DNA from: Saccharina japonica
Lineage: Eukaryota; Sar; Phaeophyceae; Laminariales; Laminariaceae
NCBI GenBank assembly: GCA_008828725.1
Contig: MEHQ01002224.1
Location: forward strand, 24,570-88,569
Direction of reading: 5' to 3'
Length of the DNA stretch: 64,000 nucleotides
Shown here: positions 1 through 10,559 of the stretch, in pieces
Layout: every line of letters begins with the position of its first letter
Numbering within the stretch: the first letter of the stretch is position 1
Position numbers and translations under genes: made by a program
Notes under the pieces: generated by a model
The model's database searches: none
Told to the model about the DNA's origin: nothing
The model's input: the letters and a program-made list of their open reading frames with translations, nothing else

Positions 1-187
1 TTGCCAGATCTCGCGACTCCGAAGGCCCAGAGCGCGCCCCATGGGCTTCGACCGGGACCCGCACTTGCGCCGTGGTGTACACGCGGGGCCCCTGCGCGCC
101 CCGCAGCCGATAGAGGGAGAAAAGACCCGCGGCCGGAGGTGACAAGTGAAAGTATTCCGAGAAAATGTCCATTTGGTACCTAGACAT
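1..187 (+). repeat. Dispersed repeat Z, copy 1 (may extend upstream of window)
   Basis: The first 187 bases match, in inverted orientation, 16737-16918. Shared landmarks are TTGCCAG at the left, AGACCCGCGG in the middle and CCATTTGGTACCTA at the right. Both copies stay open for about 60 codons in this direction, but the sequence is GC-rich and no protein family is recognisable, so I treat it as a repeat. The left end is cut by the window edge. Confidence 0.7.
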
Positions 188-188
188 A

Positions 189-960
189 TCAAAGAGAAAG
201 CACAGCACGCGGTCGTCAAGTTGTGATTTGCGAAGAACAAAACCCACAAAACTGAGAAAGACGTATGATACATATTCACTCGTACTCGAACAAAACGACA
301 GGAGAATAAGCGAGAAACAAAAACGAAAAAAAACGGTCGGAACAAATTGGAAATCAAGTATGAAAACACGAAAGTTTGATTTTAAAAAAAATGCCGCCGT
401 GCCGTCGGGCCTCTGTCATGATTGCGCCTCTCGTTTTTTTTTTTAACCTGTCATTCCTGTCAGCCTCGACGCTCTCCACCCACCCGCGATCACCTCACCA
501 TCGATTCCGTCCAGGTCGAGCTCTACTGCCTCTCTGCCTTAGTGAGCCCCGTGGCCCGCCTCGCGTGAAGCCCGGTGCTCACCATGGCCCTCGTTCGCGC
601 GCTCGGCCATGTTGGTGTTCAAACTTGTTCTCTGTACATAGTATTTGTTCGAGAAATAGGCACCGCTTGAATTTTGTTTTACAGTCAGAACCGGCCCTTA
701 TAAATTTGGGCAGGCTGGATTGTTGGCAGGGGCAGCAACGAATTCAAAGCCGCTTCATGCTTGCCTCGTGTCTCGATGGACATACCACGCCTAGCCACGA
801 AAAAGGCAAACGCGTTCCTTCCGTCCCCCCCTCTACTGGCCAGCGCCCTCCCATACCCGCGTTTGCTCCGGGCTCGCCCACGCGGCCGTGCTCTGGGTAC
901 ACGTACGAACACAACACCGAAAAGGCTCTCGCGAAAAAACATGTAGGGAACAAAGAAAGG
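189..960 (+). repeat. Dispersed repeat R1, copy 1
   Basis: This is a composite repeat. An A-rich left part (189-440) is also found at 1916-2130. A GC-rich part contains landmarks GCCTCGCGTGAAGCCCGGTG and CCTCGTGTCTCGATGGACA. The family recurs at 6230-6900 (+) and inverted at 10560-11660. Long open frames cross this repeat but fall on opposite strands relative to the repeat in different copies, so none is likely a gene. It looks like a degenerate non-autonomous transposon. I could not define its ends. Confidence 0.75.
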
Positions 961-1439
961 CTAGAAAGTAGAGAGAGGTCCGGCAAGCAATCGAAGAAAG
1001 CGACAGCAACAACAGAAGCAGTCCAGAAAGTAGCAGCACGTACTCGTACGTACGTAGAGCGGACACAAACAAAACGCCGGCATGGATGCGCAGCCCTTGT
1101 ACGTACAGGAGTGGCTTTTTTTTTATCGGTCGGTTTTACGTCCGAATTTTTTGTATTGAAATTTGTGCAAAAATCGCTAACTCGCGAAGTTGTGGGCCGA
1201 TTTCGATTATGTCCTAAGTCATGAAGATCCATTTTTTTCACATTTTGGGGACTCTTTAAAAACAAATTAATTGATTTTAGTATTTAAAAAAATATACTTG
1301 ATTTTAGTATAGAGATGTTTTATCTTGAAGTTAGTGTGTATATTTGACTTGATTTTAGTGTAGGGGTTAGACCCCGGGCGGGAAAGCCCTCCGAATACGC
1401 TGGGAACCCCTCCCGTCCCGCGGAAAGCTCGGAAAGTAG
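961..1439. other. Unassigned, AT-rich spacer
   Basis: No gene, RNA or clear element was recognised. Short near-repeats of TTGATTTTAGTATA lie around 1270-1355. Confidence 0.4.
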
Positions 1440-1548
1440 AGAAAGGTCCGGCAAGTAATCGAAGGAGGCGGTGTCGAAGTGGGAGGCCTGAGAGGCCAGG
1501 GATGGGTCAACCCGGCGATTTGGGAAGAAAGACAAAAGTAAGTATGTC
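1440..1548 (+). repeat. R1 tail segment
   Basis: This shares the stretch from GGAGGCGGTGTCGAAGTGGG through GAGAGGCCAGGGATGGG with 6815-6890, next to R1 copy 2. It is probably a detached end of the same family. Confidence 0.6.
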
Positions 1549-1552
1549 TATA

Positions 1553-1606
1553 CAAGGGCTCCGCTACGCGTGCGGCTGACGCCGCCCGGTACGCTCGCGC
1601 AAGGAA
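1553..1606 (-). repeat. Terminal hairpin motif (GGGCTCCGC type), copy 1
   Basis: CAAGGGCTCCGC is followed by a GC-rich hairpin (TGCGGC-TGAC-GCCGC core). The same edge-plus-hairpin arrangement occurs at 11815-11872 (opposite strand), 30398-30445 and 54568-54620, with different stem sequences and different DNA beyond. On the minus strand it reads stem-loop then GGAGCCCTTG. That recalls a Helitron 3' end (hairpin near the terminus), but the canonical CTRR end is not exact. Confidence 0.45.
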
Positions 1607-1609
1607 AGG

Positions 1610-2189
1610 GGCAGAAGAGGCCTATGATGAAGTGCAAGCAAGGACCGACTTGTAAATGCCAAGGCTCATGGTGTACAGCGAAGAAATGGCGGACTTGACA
1701 TGCATGAATGCAAAACATTCTCGGGATGCACATTAGTTCCATGCTTCAGGACAACAAAGCTGTATGTTCAAAAGAGAGAGAACAGCAACACAGCTCACAG
1801 CACGGCGCTGCACTGCCTGCTGTGTTGTGTGTGATTTGTGCCTTTTTCGTGAGTATGTGTGGCAGGACAACAACAACGGTGGTGGTACTCGCAGTACTTC
1901 CTACTTTGAATGTATGCAAGAGAAAGCACAGCACAGCACGGTCGTCGAGTTGTGAAGTACGAAAAACAGAAAATCAACAAAACTGAGAAAGACGTAAACA
2001 TATTTACGTACGTACGTACGTACATATGAGTACTCCTACTGGTACTCGTACCTCGTACTACTTAAACCTCGTACTCGTACTCGAACAAAACGGCAGGAGC
2101 GAAAACAAAAAACGGTCGAAAAAAATGAAAATCAATTGGTCGTACTTAGAGCTGAGGGATTTTTTTTTTTTTTAAAGAATCAAACAAAA
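1610..2189. other. Spacer with partial R1 copy and GTAC-rich tract
   Basis: 1916-2130 is a second copy of the A-rich part of R1. 2008-2030 is a short ACGT-periodic tract of repeated GTAC. No gene is recognisable. Confidence 0.5.
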
Positions 2190-2194
2190 TTATA

Positions 2195-2943
2195 ACAAAG
2201 ATGTGGGTTCAGCGTGTGTACCAGCTCGTAGCTGGTGTGTACGCTGTACGCTCGCTTGCTGATTTCCAGTCAAGACACAACCTACATTTGAGGGTGAACG
2301 CTTAAGTCGCTGTTAGGCAAACTTGTATGAACGCTTCAATAGAAGAGAAGACTCCAGGCCAACCATGTTGATTAATGTATGTGCTCAAAAGCGAGGCTGA
2401 TGATGAGCAAAAGAAGAGTGAGAGGGTGGGCGTGCAGACGCTCCTGCTCCCTTGATGATCTTGACGATCGCAAACATCAACATGCCCTTGCTACGATAGT
2501 TTCCATCTCACAAGAGCAACATGCACTTCGTACGACACCCATTCGTAAAACAACGCAACAACAATCGTGACCGATTTTGTACGCAGTACGCAGTCTATAT
2601 ACGGTAATACATAATGTACTTCACACAATGTACCACGACAGCTTATCAATAATTCCGCTTCGTGTTTACTTGGAGGAATGTTGTTCCACACGTGGATACT
2701 GAGAAACTAAGCCACTTACGATAAGTCTGACGATATAGTACGGTAGACACCAGGTACGATAATGGATAACTTGTCCTGCATACCTTCACTGGCTTGATTG
2801 ATAATTAACTATGATTGGCCACTACTCGATATTCCGAGGATCCAACTCTTGAGCATAATAAACTATGCATACTACTGATTATTACTCCGTGTTATCGAGT
2901 GACGACAAAAGATGACTTGCCAACAAGGATAAGATCCAATACA
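2195..2943 (-). repeat. 3' LTR of gag-only retrotransposon
   Basis: On the minus strand it begins TGTATTGGATC and ends CTTTGT. It shares long blocks with 5407-6136, for example the GTACCAGCTCGTAGCTGG region and the ATAAGATCCAATACA end. About 749 bp. Confidence 0.85.
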
Positions 2944-3519
2944 ACCCCTCGCCACGAAAACCCGTAACATGTTACATGCGGGCAAACACAGGCAAACACA
3001 GCAAATAAGACGACGTCTCGCTGGCATCCCGCTTTTCTACGCCTGCGTTACATACCCAAGACAATAACAAAATACTCCAACTCGTTTTCAACTATGTGCC
3101 CATGCAAAGGCCATTAATTCAAACAACGAGGATCCAATTACTTGGTTCAAATGTACTTGTCTAAACTACTTGTCTGCATACATCTCACGAAATAGAATCC
3201 ATTGCCACGTCGCAACAAAGTTTCATTACTCCTTTGCAACGTCGAAACAAAATCCTCCGTTCCTGCTTTGCTTTTGACGGGTGACCAATCCTTCTACAGC
3301 TAACGAAAAAAACTACCACGCGAAACCTGCCAACGTATAGGCCTACCACTGATGTGACAGGTTTGACGCATGGAATGGCATGCAAACCGATAAAACGTCA
3401 CACATAAAAAAACGTGGAAATCGTGTGGTTCTCCCTTTACATTTACCAGACAGACATATATGGTACTAATGTTGCACAAATAGCCTAACAGCTTACCACG
3501 CTTCTGCCGCCCCCCCGTA

Positions 3520-4005
3520 CAAAGAAGGCGTGTGGTGCTACGTACTACGAAACAAAAAACAATCTTGCCGATATGTCGGTACGACCAGGGCGATGCAGAT
3601 GCCCCTCCTGGTGATCCAGATGATGATGGTCCGGCAATCCCAAAGGCGAAAATGTCCGTCCAGCTCCAAACGGCGATGACGTCCAGCGATGATGATGTGG
3701 TGATTGCAGCAGACGTTCCCCGCCGGCAATCCCAATATATAGTAGATTATGCGGTGGCCCGGTCCTGAAAGATACCTCTCCAGTGACTCCACTTTTCTGT
3801 TGTTGGCGACCCAGTAGTCCTGACAGTCCCAGCGAACAGTGCTGTGACAATTTCGGAAGGTATTTTCTGACAACCTCAAGCGCTTCTTTACAGGATCTCG
3901 TCAACCGTCATTTCGGACGAGCCCGTGTTTACATGATACTCCAGCGGTCGATGACAATCTTGCTCATAGACCCCGGGTGATGATCCGGTGGCTAAGTTGC
4001 AAGAG
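3520..4005 (-). other. Interior downstream of gag, no pol domain
   Basis: Between the gag stop and the polypurine-like tract there is about 1 kb. It holds minus-strand open frames of 113-119 codons that match no retroelement domain I can recognise. No DSGA/DTG protease, YVDD reverse transcriptase or integrase motif is visible. Confidence 0.5.
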
Positions 4006-5100
4006 CTAAAATTGAAAGCCCTTGTCAAAATCGTCGTCGAATTTTACCGTAGGCCACTCGTCAGTGTCGACGCGCACCACAGCCGCCGTGTGCGTGCTGC
4101 TCGTCGTTTGTGGGCGTGCAGCCCCTTGCGCATAGCATTCCGTGTCAAAGTGTTTCGTTGTCTTGTGTACCGAGCACCACTTTTGCCCAGCTCCACCTCC
4201 AGCCTTCCTGTTGTTGGGTCCTGCAGCAGACTTCTTGCCCTTTCCGTACAGCTTTCCCGGCACTACTCAACCGCTCTTGTAGTGTCCATCCTTTCCACAG
4301 TTGTGGCAGATTACACCGGAGCTAGAGTCCGATGATGATGCTGTTACTGCTGTCATGATGGTTCCACGCCCAGCGATTGTCCCTGTCATTTTACTCGATA
4401 GCCCGTCCAGGTACAAATTCCTCATCGTAGTCTGGATCTTTGACAGATCGAAATCCGGGTGCTTGTAGGTGGTCAGTTTGATGTCGCGGTAGCTCTCCGG
4501 CAGCCCTTGGACTATGATGTCGGTGAAGTGACGATCGTTGACAGGTTCCTTGACCGCGGCCAGTCGGCTGCGGAGGCGTGTAGCCTGCATAATGTAGTGA
4601 TCAGGATCTTGGTCCGGCTCCATGGTCGTAGCTGCAAGTGCTGCCTGCAAGGCGCGGATTGTCTCGTTCGTAACCCGGAGGTACTTTGCTTCCAGCTCCT
4701 TCATCGCCTTCTGCCCGTCGCCGCGGGTCCCACGCTCGTCGTATGCATATATAGCCACGAGGAGAGCCGCTGCCTTGTCGGTGACCAAGTACAGGATTGC
4801 ATATAGGTCTTGGTTGGCGCGGTCGAACCCAGCTTGGCGTTGCAGTAGGGTCCCTCCAGCAGTGTAAAGCAGACCCGAAGTCAGCAGCGGTGCAGTGTCT
4901 TCGGCTTGGTCCGTTTCTTCCGTGGGCCTAGCTTGACCTTCCATGACCGCAAAGATGTCAGGGCGCTGCATACTGATGATGAAGCCAGCCTTCCTGTGCC
5001 ATTCGGCGAAGTCTTCTGGCTTCTCTCCAGCGTAGGGCTTGATCCCTCGTACCGCGTGCATCAGATTGCTGTTGGTGTTGTTGCTCGTCATGTTGTCCAT
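4006..5100 (-). pseudogene. gag: Copia-type Gag with internal stop in the zinc knuckle
   Basis: The ATG at 5098-5100 opens a frame of 277 codons to a TGA at 4267-4269, then continues in the same frame to 4006. The N-terminal part (PYAGEKPEDFAEWHRKA) and the following helical region have the look of Copia Gag: a YLVTDKAAALL stretch, then LEAKYLRVTNETIRALQ, then IIVQGLPESYRDI. A CCHC zinc knuckle follows (CHNCGKDGHYKSG), but the codon where the last Cys should be is the TGA. Beyond it, WCSVHKTTKHFDTEC is a second Cys/His cluster. Gag would coat the element RNA and form particles. The TGA removes the last zinc ligand and everything after it, so the product is probably non-functional unless the stop is read through or is an assembly error. 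Confidence 0.8.
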
Positions 5101-5406
5101 TTTCGCAGCTGCTGCAAAAATGGACAGTCTACCGACGGTGTACTCGTACGATGTTGTAGTCGCTCGCCGATCACAGCAGCTTGACGACGAAGCAGCGCTC
5201 TCGTGAAGCTCGTAGCGGAAGCAGCAGCTCGGGGTCCCCTGGCGTAGTCTTGTACTAGACGCAGCTCTGCTGTCGTCGTGCTTGAACGTCGAGGGTCAAA
5301 TCTTCATAAATGAAGCCAGTCGTTGTAGCCGGGGTGGTGAGATCTTGACCTCCGATGTGTCCCCGTCGCTACCACGTTCACGCGTTTATGCGAAGCTCAT
5401 AACATA

Positions 5407-6136
5407 ACAAAGATGTGGGTTCAGCGTGTGTACCAGCTCGTAGCTGGTGTGTACGCTGTAGGCTCGCTTGCTGAAGACCAGTCAAGACACAACCTACATT
5501 TGGGAGTGAACGCTTAAGTCGCTGTTAGGCAAACTTGTATCAACGCTTCAATAGAAGAGAAGACTCCAGGCCAACAATGTTGATTAATGTATGTGCTCAA
5601 ATCGAGGCTGATGATGAGCAAAAGAAGAGTGAGAGGGTGTGGGCGTGCAAACGCTCCTGCTCCCTTGATGAACTTGACGATCGCGAACAGCAACATGCAC
5701 AACGATCTTGAATCGTAAACATCAACATGCCCTTGCTACGATAACTTGCGTCGGATGACGCAGCAACAATCGTGACTGAGTTTCTACGCAGTCTCTATAC
5801 GTACGTTAATACCTACTGTTCCACACAGAACAACCAAATAACATGCGACAGCCTATCAATCTTTCCGCATCGTGTTTACTTGGAGGAATGTTGTTCCACA
5901 CGTGGTTACCGAGCAACTAAACCACTTACGATATAGTAGACACCAGGTACGACAATGTATTAATTGTCCTGCATACCTTTACTGGCTTGATTGATAATGA
6001 ACTCTGATTGGCCACTACTCGGTATCTCGAGGATCCAACTCTTGAGCATAATAAACTATGCATACTACTGATTATTACTCCGTGTTATCGAGTGACGACA
6101 AAAGATGACTTGCCAACAAGGATAAGATCCAATACA
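5407..6136 (-). repeat. 5' LTR of gag-only retrotransposon
   Basis: Upstream (minus strand) of gag, about 730 bp, paired with 2195-2943. The transcript leader is 5101-5406. A tRNA primer-binding site should lie just inside at about 5380-5406 (minus-strand GTTATGAGCTTCGC), but I cannot assign the tRNA with confidence. Confidence 0.85.
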
Positions 6137-6229
6137 TTATACGAAGGTAATATATACGCCAGCTGTGAGTTCAACCGATTGAATAATAGATACTCAACTT
6201 TGAATTATGAAACATTAATTTTTGAAAAG

Positions 6230-6900
6230 AGCATCAGGCCGATTGCGCGGCATAAAAAAAAAAAACGTTGAGACATCGTTGGCGTGTTGTCAGCCTTGAC
6301 CCTCCCCGCCCCTCCGCGACCACCTCGCCATCGGGTCGGTCCGGGTCGAACTCTACTACCTATCTGCCCCAGTGAGCCCCGTGGCCCGCCTCGCGTGAAG
6401 CCCGGTGCCCACCGTGAATGTCGTTCGCCCGCTCCGTCATGAGGGTGTTCAAACGCCGGGCTTTCTTTTTAAATCATATTTGTTCCGATAAATAAGAACA
6501 GCTTCAATGTTATTTTACATAAATAAACGACCCTTATATTTTCGTACATGCTGCAGCAGCAACGCAGACAAAGCATCTTCATGCTTCCCTCGTGTCTCGA
6601 TGGACACGCCACGCCTAGCCACGAAAAAGGCGACCGTGCTCCTTCCGTCCCCCCCTCTACTGGCCAGCGCGCTCCCATACCCGCGATGGCGCCGGGCTCG
6701 CCCGCGCTGCCGTGCTCTCTGGGCACACGCCCGAACCCAAACCTGAAAGAGGAAGACGCCTCTCGCCAACTAAAGTATTTAGGGAACAAAGAGAGAAAGC
6801 AACGCTGAGCAAGCAATGACAGGAGGCGGTGTCGAAGTGGGAGCTCTGAGAGGCCAGGGATGGGCAATCCCTGAACGAGATATTAGTAAGTAAGTCTATC
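6230..6900 (+). repeat. Dispersed repeat R1, copy 2
   Basis: Same family as 189-960 and 10560-11660. It contains GCCTCGCGTGAAGCCCGGTG, TCGTGTCTCGATGGACACGC and the tail shared with 1440-1548. It starts about 90 bases beyond the LTR element. Confidence 0.75.
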
Positions 6901-6974
6901 TATACGACGTACTGAGATCCTTTGGTCTCCGAAAGCTTTCCTCGGCATATCTTCGTACCTGACAGCCACTTTTT

Positions 6975-7190
6975 TGTTTCCTTTTTTTTTTCCTATCCCA
7001 TCCATTATCTTCGCCCTTTCTTTCTCTCTCCTTCCTCGTCGTAACTCCGATCTAGGGTCACAACGTAGGCCCCTCTCCCTCCTCCCCCACTGCGGTCCAG
7101 CCCTTGCATTTTTACCGCGAGATGACTTCAGCTCTTTCTTCCCTCGTCGACTCTCATCGAATTGTGCCTACCCAAGCTACCATTAATATT
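6975..7190 (+). repeat. Dispersed repeat X, copy 1
   Basis: Pyrimidine-rich segment (ATTATCTTCGCCCTTTC to CTCGTCGACTC). It is also at 23720-23955 plus 25075-25150, where another element splits it, and inverted at 54345-54550. No coding signal was recognised. Confidence 0.7.
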
Positions 7191-7224
7191 AATAGGCGCT
7201 CTCAGCTAACAAATCCGACCCACG

Positions 7225-7290
7225 TGAGGTTTGAACTCCGTAAACCAACTGTTAGAAGCGTTCGAGGGTACCACTAGACCATCGGGGCGA
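7225..7290 (-). other. tRNA-like Pol III promoter boxes (pseudo-tRNA or SINE head)
   Basis: On the minus strand TGGTCTAGTGG (7271-7281) fits the tRNA A box exactly, and GAGTTCAAACC (7227-7237) resembles a B box, about 31 bases apart. The acceptor and T stems pair poorly and I cannot define an anticodon loop. It is a degraded tRNA or tRNA-derived sequence rather than a working tRNA gene. Confidence 0.35.
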
Positions 7291-7502
7291 CCGACAACCT
7301 CAGCTTTTACTTGCTGAAGGAGAAGTTATTTGCTTTCCCGGAGTTCTTGGCTTTCTTTGCTTTCTTTGCTTTCTTCCTTCTTTGCGATTACTTGCTACGA
7401 GCTGGGCTGGCCAAGATAAGCTTTTTTGTTGGCCAGCCACTTTCTCAGTTGTTTTTTTCGAATTTTGATCTGAAGTTTTGACACGTGCTTCTTGATAGTC
7501 TT

Positions 7503-7646
7503 CCAAAGGGATTCATTACTGCACCATTGTTTTTTTTGTTTTTTCGTGAACTAGGCACATTTCGGGAAAAATACGGAAATTGGTTTCGGGCACAACTACC
7601 ACAAAAAAAATCAAAAATCAAAAGGTGCAGTAATGAATGCCTTTGG
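7503..7646. mobile_element. 144-bp foldback/MITE
   Basis: 23-bp terminal inverted repeats with one mismatch: CCAAAGG followed by ATTCATTACTGCACC at 7503-7525, and its complement at 7624-7646. The interior is A/T-homopolymer rich. No target duplication was established. Confidence 0.6.
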
Positions 7647-7649
7647 CTT

Positions 7650-8220
7650 GCTGTTACGTGTAACGTGTAAAACATTCAAGCCAAAAAAACAAAAATTGGA
7701 GCGAGAATCCCACATTTTGTGTTTCTCCCCGTAGTATCTTGACTTTGTATAGGGAATCTTACGCACGCCATATCTTTTGATGATCGGCGAATTAGGCGAT
7801 GGTGAGGATACCAGTCGATTCGTCATGCCTCAAAGAAGATACACACCGAGTTTGAGGGAAATCCGCAAGACAAGGGTGGTATACCTGATAGACTCTTTAA
7901 TCGACATATATATCTCTCGTTTAACTTAAGGCATGGTCTTTCTATTTTTTTACTTTTGTTTTTGACGAACTAACTTCGATTTCGAAAATTCCAACGTGGG
8001 CAAATGCGCTGTAAACTCAAGAACATGCAGCTACCATCGTTGCGTCGTAATATTTTGAAATCGTTGAGAAACCGCCGGACGAGTAAATAGGCCATTCTTG
8101 GCCAGCCCAGCTCGTACTTGCGAGGCGTGCCGTCCTCTATTCGTGAGCTGGGTACTCCACATCGTAGATATATAAATTACTGGGAATATTCCTTGACTCT
8201 ATATATACACGTACTGCGAC
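7650..8220. other. Unassigned spacer
   Basis: No gene seen. 8157-8195 (CACATCGTAGAT to GGGAATATTCC) is an inverted match to 9240-9280. Confidence 0.4.
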
Positions 8221-8221
8221 T

Positions 8222-8222
<1 letters not shown>

Positions 8223-8300
<78 letters not shown>
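8223..8300 (+). repeat. (TTG)n microsatellite, about 26 units
   Basis: Pure TTG repeat followed by TCTTCACATTAAA. The same junction follows the shorter (TTG)n at 9443-9466, which ends a SINE-like unit, so this may be the tail of another copy. Confidence 0.95.
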
Positions 8301-8301
<1 letters not shown>

Positions 8302-8644
8302 CTTCACATTAAAAACCATGCCGGTCTGTCTATCCAGTACCTCCATCTGTCCGTACTAATCCAACACTTGACACGGTCGATTCCCGTGGTCACAGGCTAA
8401 CTTACCCAAAAAAAAGTACACTGAAATAAAAGTGGAACCCGAAGGGTCCGCAAAGCGATCAAAGCCAGTAAAAAAAACAGATAGTCTGGAGCACTCAGCT
8501 CCCCTCTACACGATATGTGAAGGTAAAAATAAAAATGGAAAAGTCAACATCAATTACCAATCGGGGGTACACGCCCCCTGATTCTATCTTGGTGCCCCTA
8601 TAATGACTGTAAATAGCCAAAACAATCGGTGGCGGAGGTAGGTG

Positions 8645-9470
8645 GAGGTTGCAATATAGCTCCGCGGTCTATGGTGCCCAGCTCCGTATATATATATGGC
8701 GCCGGTTCGATTCCACGGCGGCGGCTGCGACGGTTGTTTATTTGCAGAGGTGAAGGTTGCAATATAGCTCCGCGGTCTATACCAGCGCCACGCTACCCGA
8801 GAATGGAGCGGCCGGTGCCCAGCCCCGTATATATGGCGCCGGTTCGATTCCACGGCGGCGGCTGCGACCGTTTTTTTTTGCAATTATCGATTTTACGAAT
8901 ATTAAGAATTTTGAAGTTGCAATAAAGCTCCGCGGTCTATGGTGCCCATCTCTGTATACATGGCGCCGGTTCGATTCCACGGCGATGGCTGCGACGGCGT
9001 TTTTTTTTGCAATTGGCGATTTCACGAATTTTAGGATTTTTGACCGTTTACGGTTCGCGCTTCTCGCGCACAGCCTCCGGCGGCTCCTGCGGAGGGCTAA
9101 ATATATTTCTGCACCTTGTGGGTGGGAGCAGGGTGCGAAATGGGATCATATCCGGGTGGGATCAGGTTTGGGCGGGATCAGGAGAGCAAACAAAGGCCTG
9201 TTTTATTTTCTCGCCTGTTTTTGTTTCCCGCACGTTATTATGAGGAATATTCCCAGAACGTTCTACATCTACGATGTGGATAGCTCCGCGGTCTATGGTA
9301 CCCAGCTCCGTATATATAGCGCCGGTTGGATTCCACGGCGGTGGTTGCGACGGCTTTATTTTGCAATTGGCGATTTCACGAATTTTAGGAATTTTGACCG
9401 TTTACGGTTCGCGCTTCGCGCTCACGGCCTCCGGCGGCTCCTTGTTGTTGTTGTTGTTGTTGTTGTCTTC
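8645..9470 (+). mobile_element. Cluster of four tRNA-derived SINE-like units with (TTG)n tail
   Basis: Units start near 8651, 8757, 8921 and 9280. Each has TAGCTCCGCGG (A-box-like, one mismatch; the third copy has AAGCTCC) and, about 34 bases on, GGTTCGATTCC, an exact B box in the first three units and GGTTGGATTCC in the last. The B box sits in a CGCCGG/CCaCGGCG stem. The longest units continue through TTTTGCAATTGGCGATTTCACG to CTCCGGCGGCTCCT, and the last ends in (TTG)n. This is the layout of a tRNA-headed SINE: Pol III promoter, unrelated body, simple-repeat tail. The second unit carries a 34-base insertion after GCGGTCTAT. Confidence 0.6.
9085..9285 (+). repeat. Repeat Q, copy 1
   Basis: From CTGCGGAGGGCTAAATATAT to ACATCTACGATGTGG. 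Direct match to 10362-10540, with one internal length difference. It is fused to the end of the third SINE-like unit. Confidence 0.7.
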
Positions 9471-9479
9471 ACATTAAAC

Positions 9480-10107
9480 CCGTTCTTTCTACTCAACCAC
9501 ATCAGTACACCCAGTGCCTGTCCTGATTCCCATTCCTAGAGAGATACAAATTCTGTGGTCACAGACTGTGAAACAGAGAAAAACCAAAACAAAATAAACG
9601 CAAATTAATGGGTAAAGCAAGTGAGATGCGTAACGTACCGGGTACGAGAACACAGCGACACGAGCCGAACAAAAAAATAAGAAAAAAAAAGACAAAATAA
9701 AAACAATTTCTGAAATCAAACAGAATACAAATGACGCAGGGAGACAGAAGCGCCCCTAGACGAAAAGCACACGTGCCCAAGAGGAACAGATAACTGCTGC
9801 ACGAGCGAGGCAACACGAAAAAAGAGAGAGACACCGGCATAGGGTGGAAACAAAGGGAGAAACAAGGCAAAAAACAGCAAGCAATAAGACACGAGAGGAA
9901 AAGAGAAAAGTAGTTATCAAGGCAAGCTCAAGGCGATGGTAACAACAAGTTTCCGTCTCTGCTATAAAAACTGATACGGGGACCATGTCACACCTTCTGC
10001 CATCTCATTCCCACTCTAAAAACAAAACGGTGTCACGAGTCGACACTACCTCTGCCGCGCACCCCCCAGTGAACACATCAACGGAAACAAATAATAGAAT
10101 TCAAGGA
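9480..10107. other. Unassigned A-rich spacer
   Basis: Strongly A-rich on the plus strand. No recognisable gene or element. Confidence 0.4.
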
Positions 10108-10323
10108 CTAGTCGAGCCGATATCTGGCCACACGATCTATCATTTCGTTTCTGCATTCGTCGACAGATGTATCAGTACGGCCGCCCCTGCCTCCCCCCCC
10201 CTTCTCCTGGTCGCCTCTCTTGGCTTCCTCAGCTGTATGCCGTAGCCAGCTCCTCTCCGCTTCGGCCCTGTGCCACCTCGCCATGAAATGGTCCGCCGCC
10301 TCGCCAACCCCCCGATACCACAC
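10108..10323 (-). pseudogene. Possible protein-coding fragment, unknown
   Basis: A 71-codon minus-strand frame (ADHFMARWHRAEAERSW near its start, VDECRNEMIDRVARYRLD at its end) has a charged, helix-like composition unlike the surrounding repeats. It has no ATG of its own in good context and no recognised family. It may be a relic of a transposon protein or chance. Confidence 0.2.
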
Positions 10324-10361
10324 CCCCCTCTCTTTTGCCGCCCTCGGCCATAGTACCGTCC

Positions 10362-10540
10362 TGCGGAGGGCTAATTATATTTCTGCACCTTGTGGGTGGG
10401 AGCAGGGTGCCAAAGGGGATAATATCCGGGTGGAATCAGGAGAGGAGACAAAGGCCTGTTTTGTTTTCCCGCCTGTTTTTGTTTCTTGCACGTTGCTATG
10501 GGGAATATTCCCAGAACGTTCTATATCTACAATGTGGAAG
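10362..10540 (+). repeat. Repeat Q, copy 2
   Basis: Matches 9085-9285 in direct orientation (TTCTGCACCTTGTGGGTGGG, ATATTCCCAGAACGTTCTA). It abuts inverted R1 copy 3. Confidence 0.7.
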
Positions 10541-10559
10541 ACTCTACTGCTATTTTTTC

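Larger units (their letters stand above)
2195..6136 (-). mobile_element. Gag-only LTR retrotransposon (Copia-type gag), complete
   Basis: Two direct repeats, 2195-2943 and 5407-6136, flank a 2.46-kb interior. The whole is bounded by a 5-bp duplication, TTATA, at 2190-2194 and 6137-6141. The interior encodes only a gag-like protein on the minus strand. There is no recognisable protease, integrase, reverse transcriptase or RNase H. Just inside the downstream LTR the minus strand has a purine-rich GGCGAGGGGT that suits a polypurine tract. The architecture matches TR-GAG-type non-autonomous elements, whose movement would need a partner element's polymerase. The LTRs have diverged (small indels, substitutions) and gag carries a stop, so this copy is old. 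Confidence 0.85.

Noticed and set aside
376-1224. 282-codon plus-strand open frame
   Set aside because: It crosses repeat R1. The matching long frame in R1 copy 3 (10220-11092) runs on the other strand of the repeat, so openness is due to composition.
8223-8300. Poly-Leu/poly-Thr frames and possible CRISPR-like periodicity
   Set aside because: Simple (TTG)n microsatellite without spacers.
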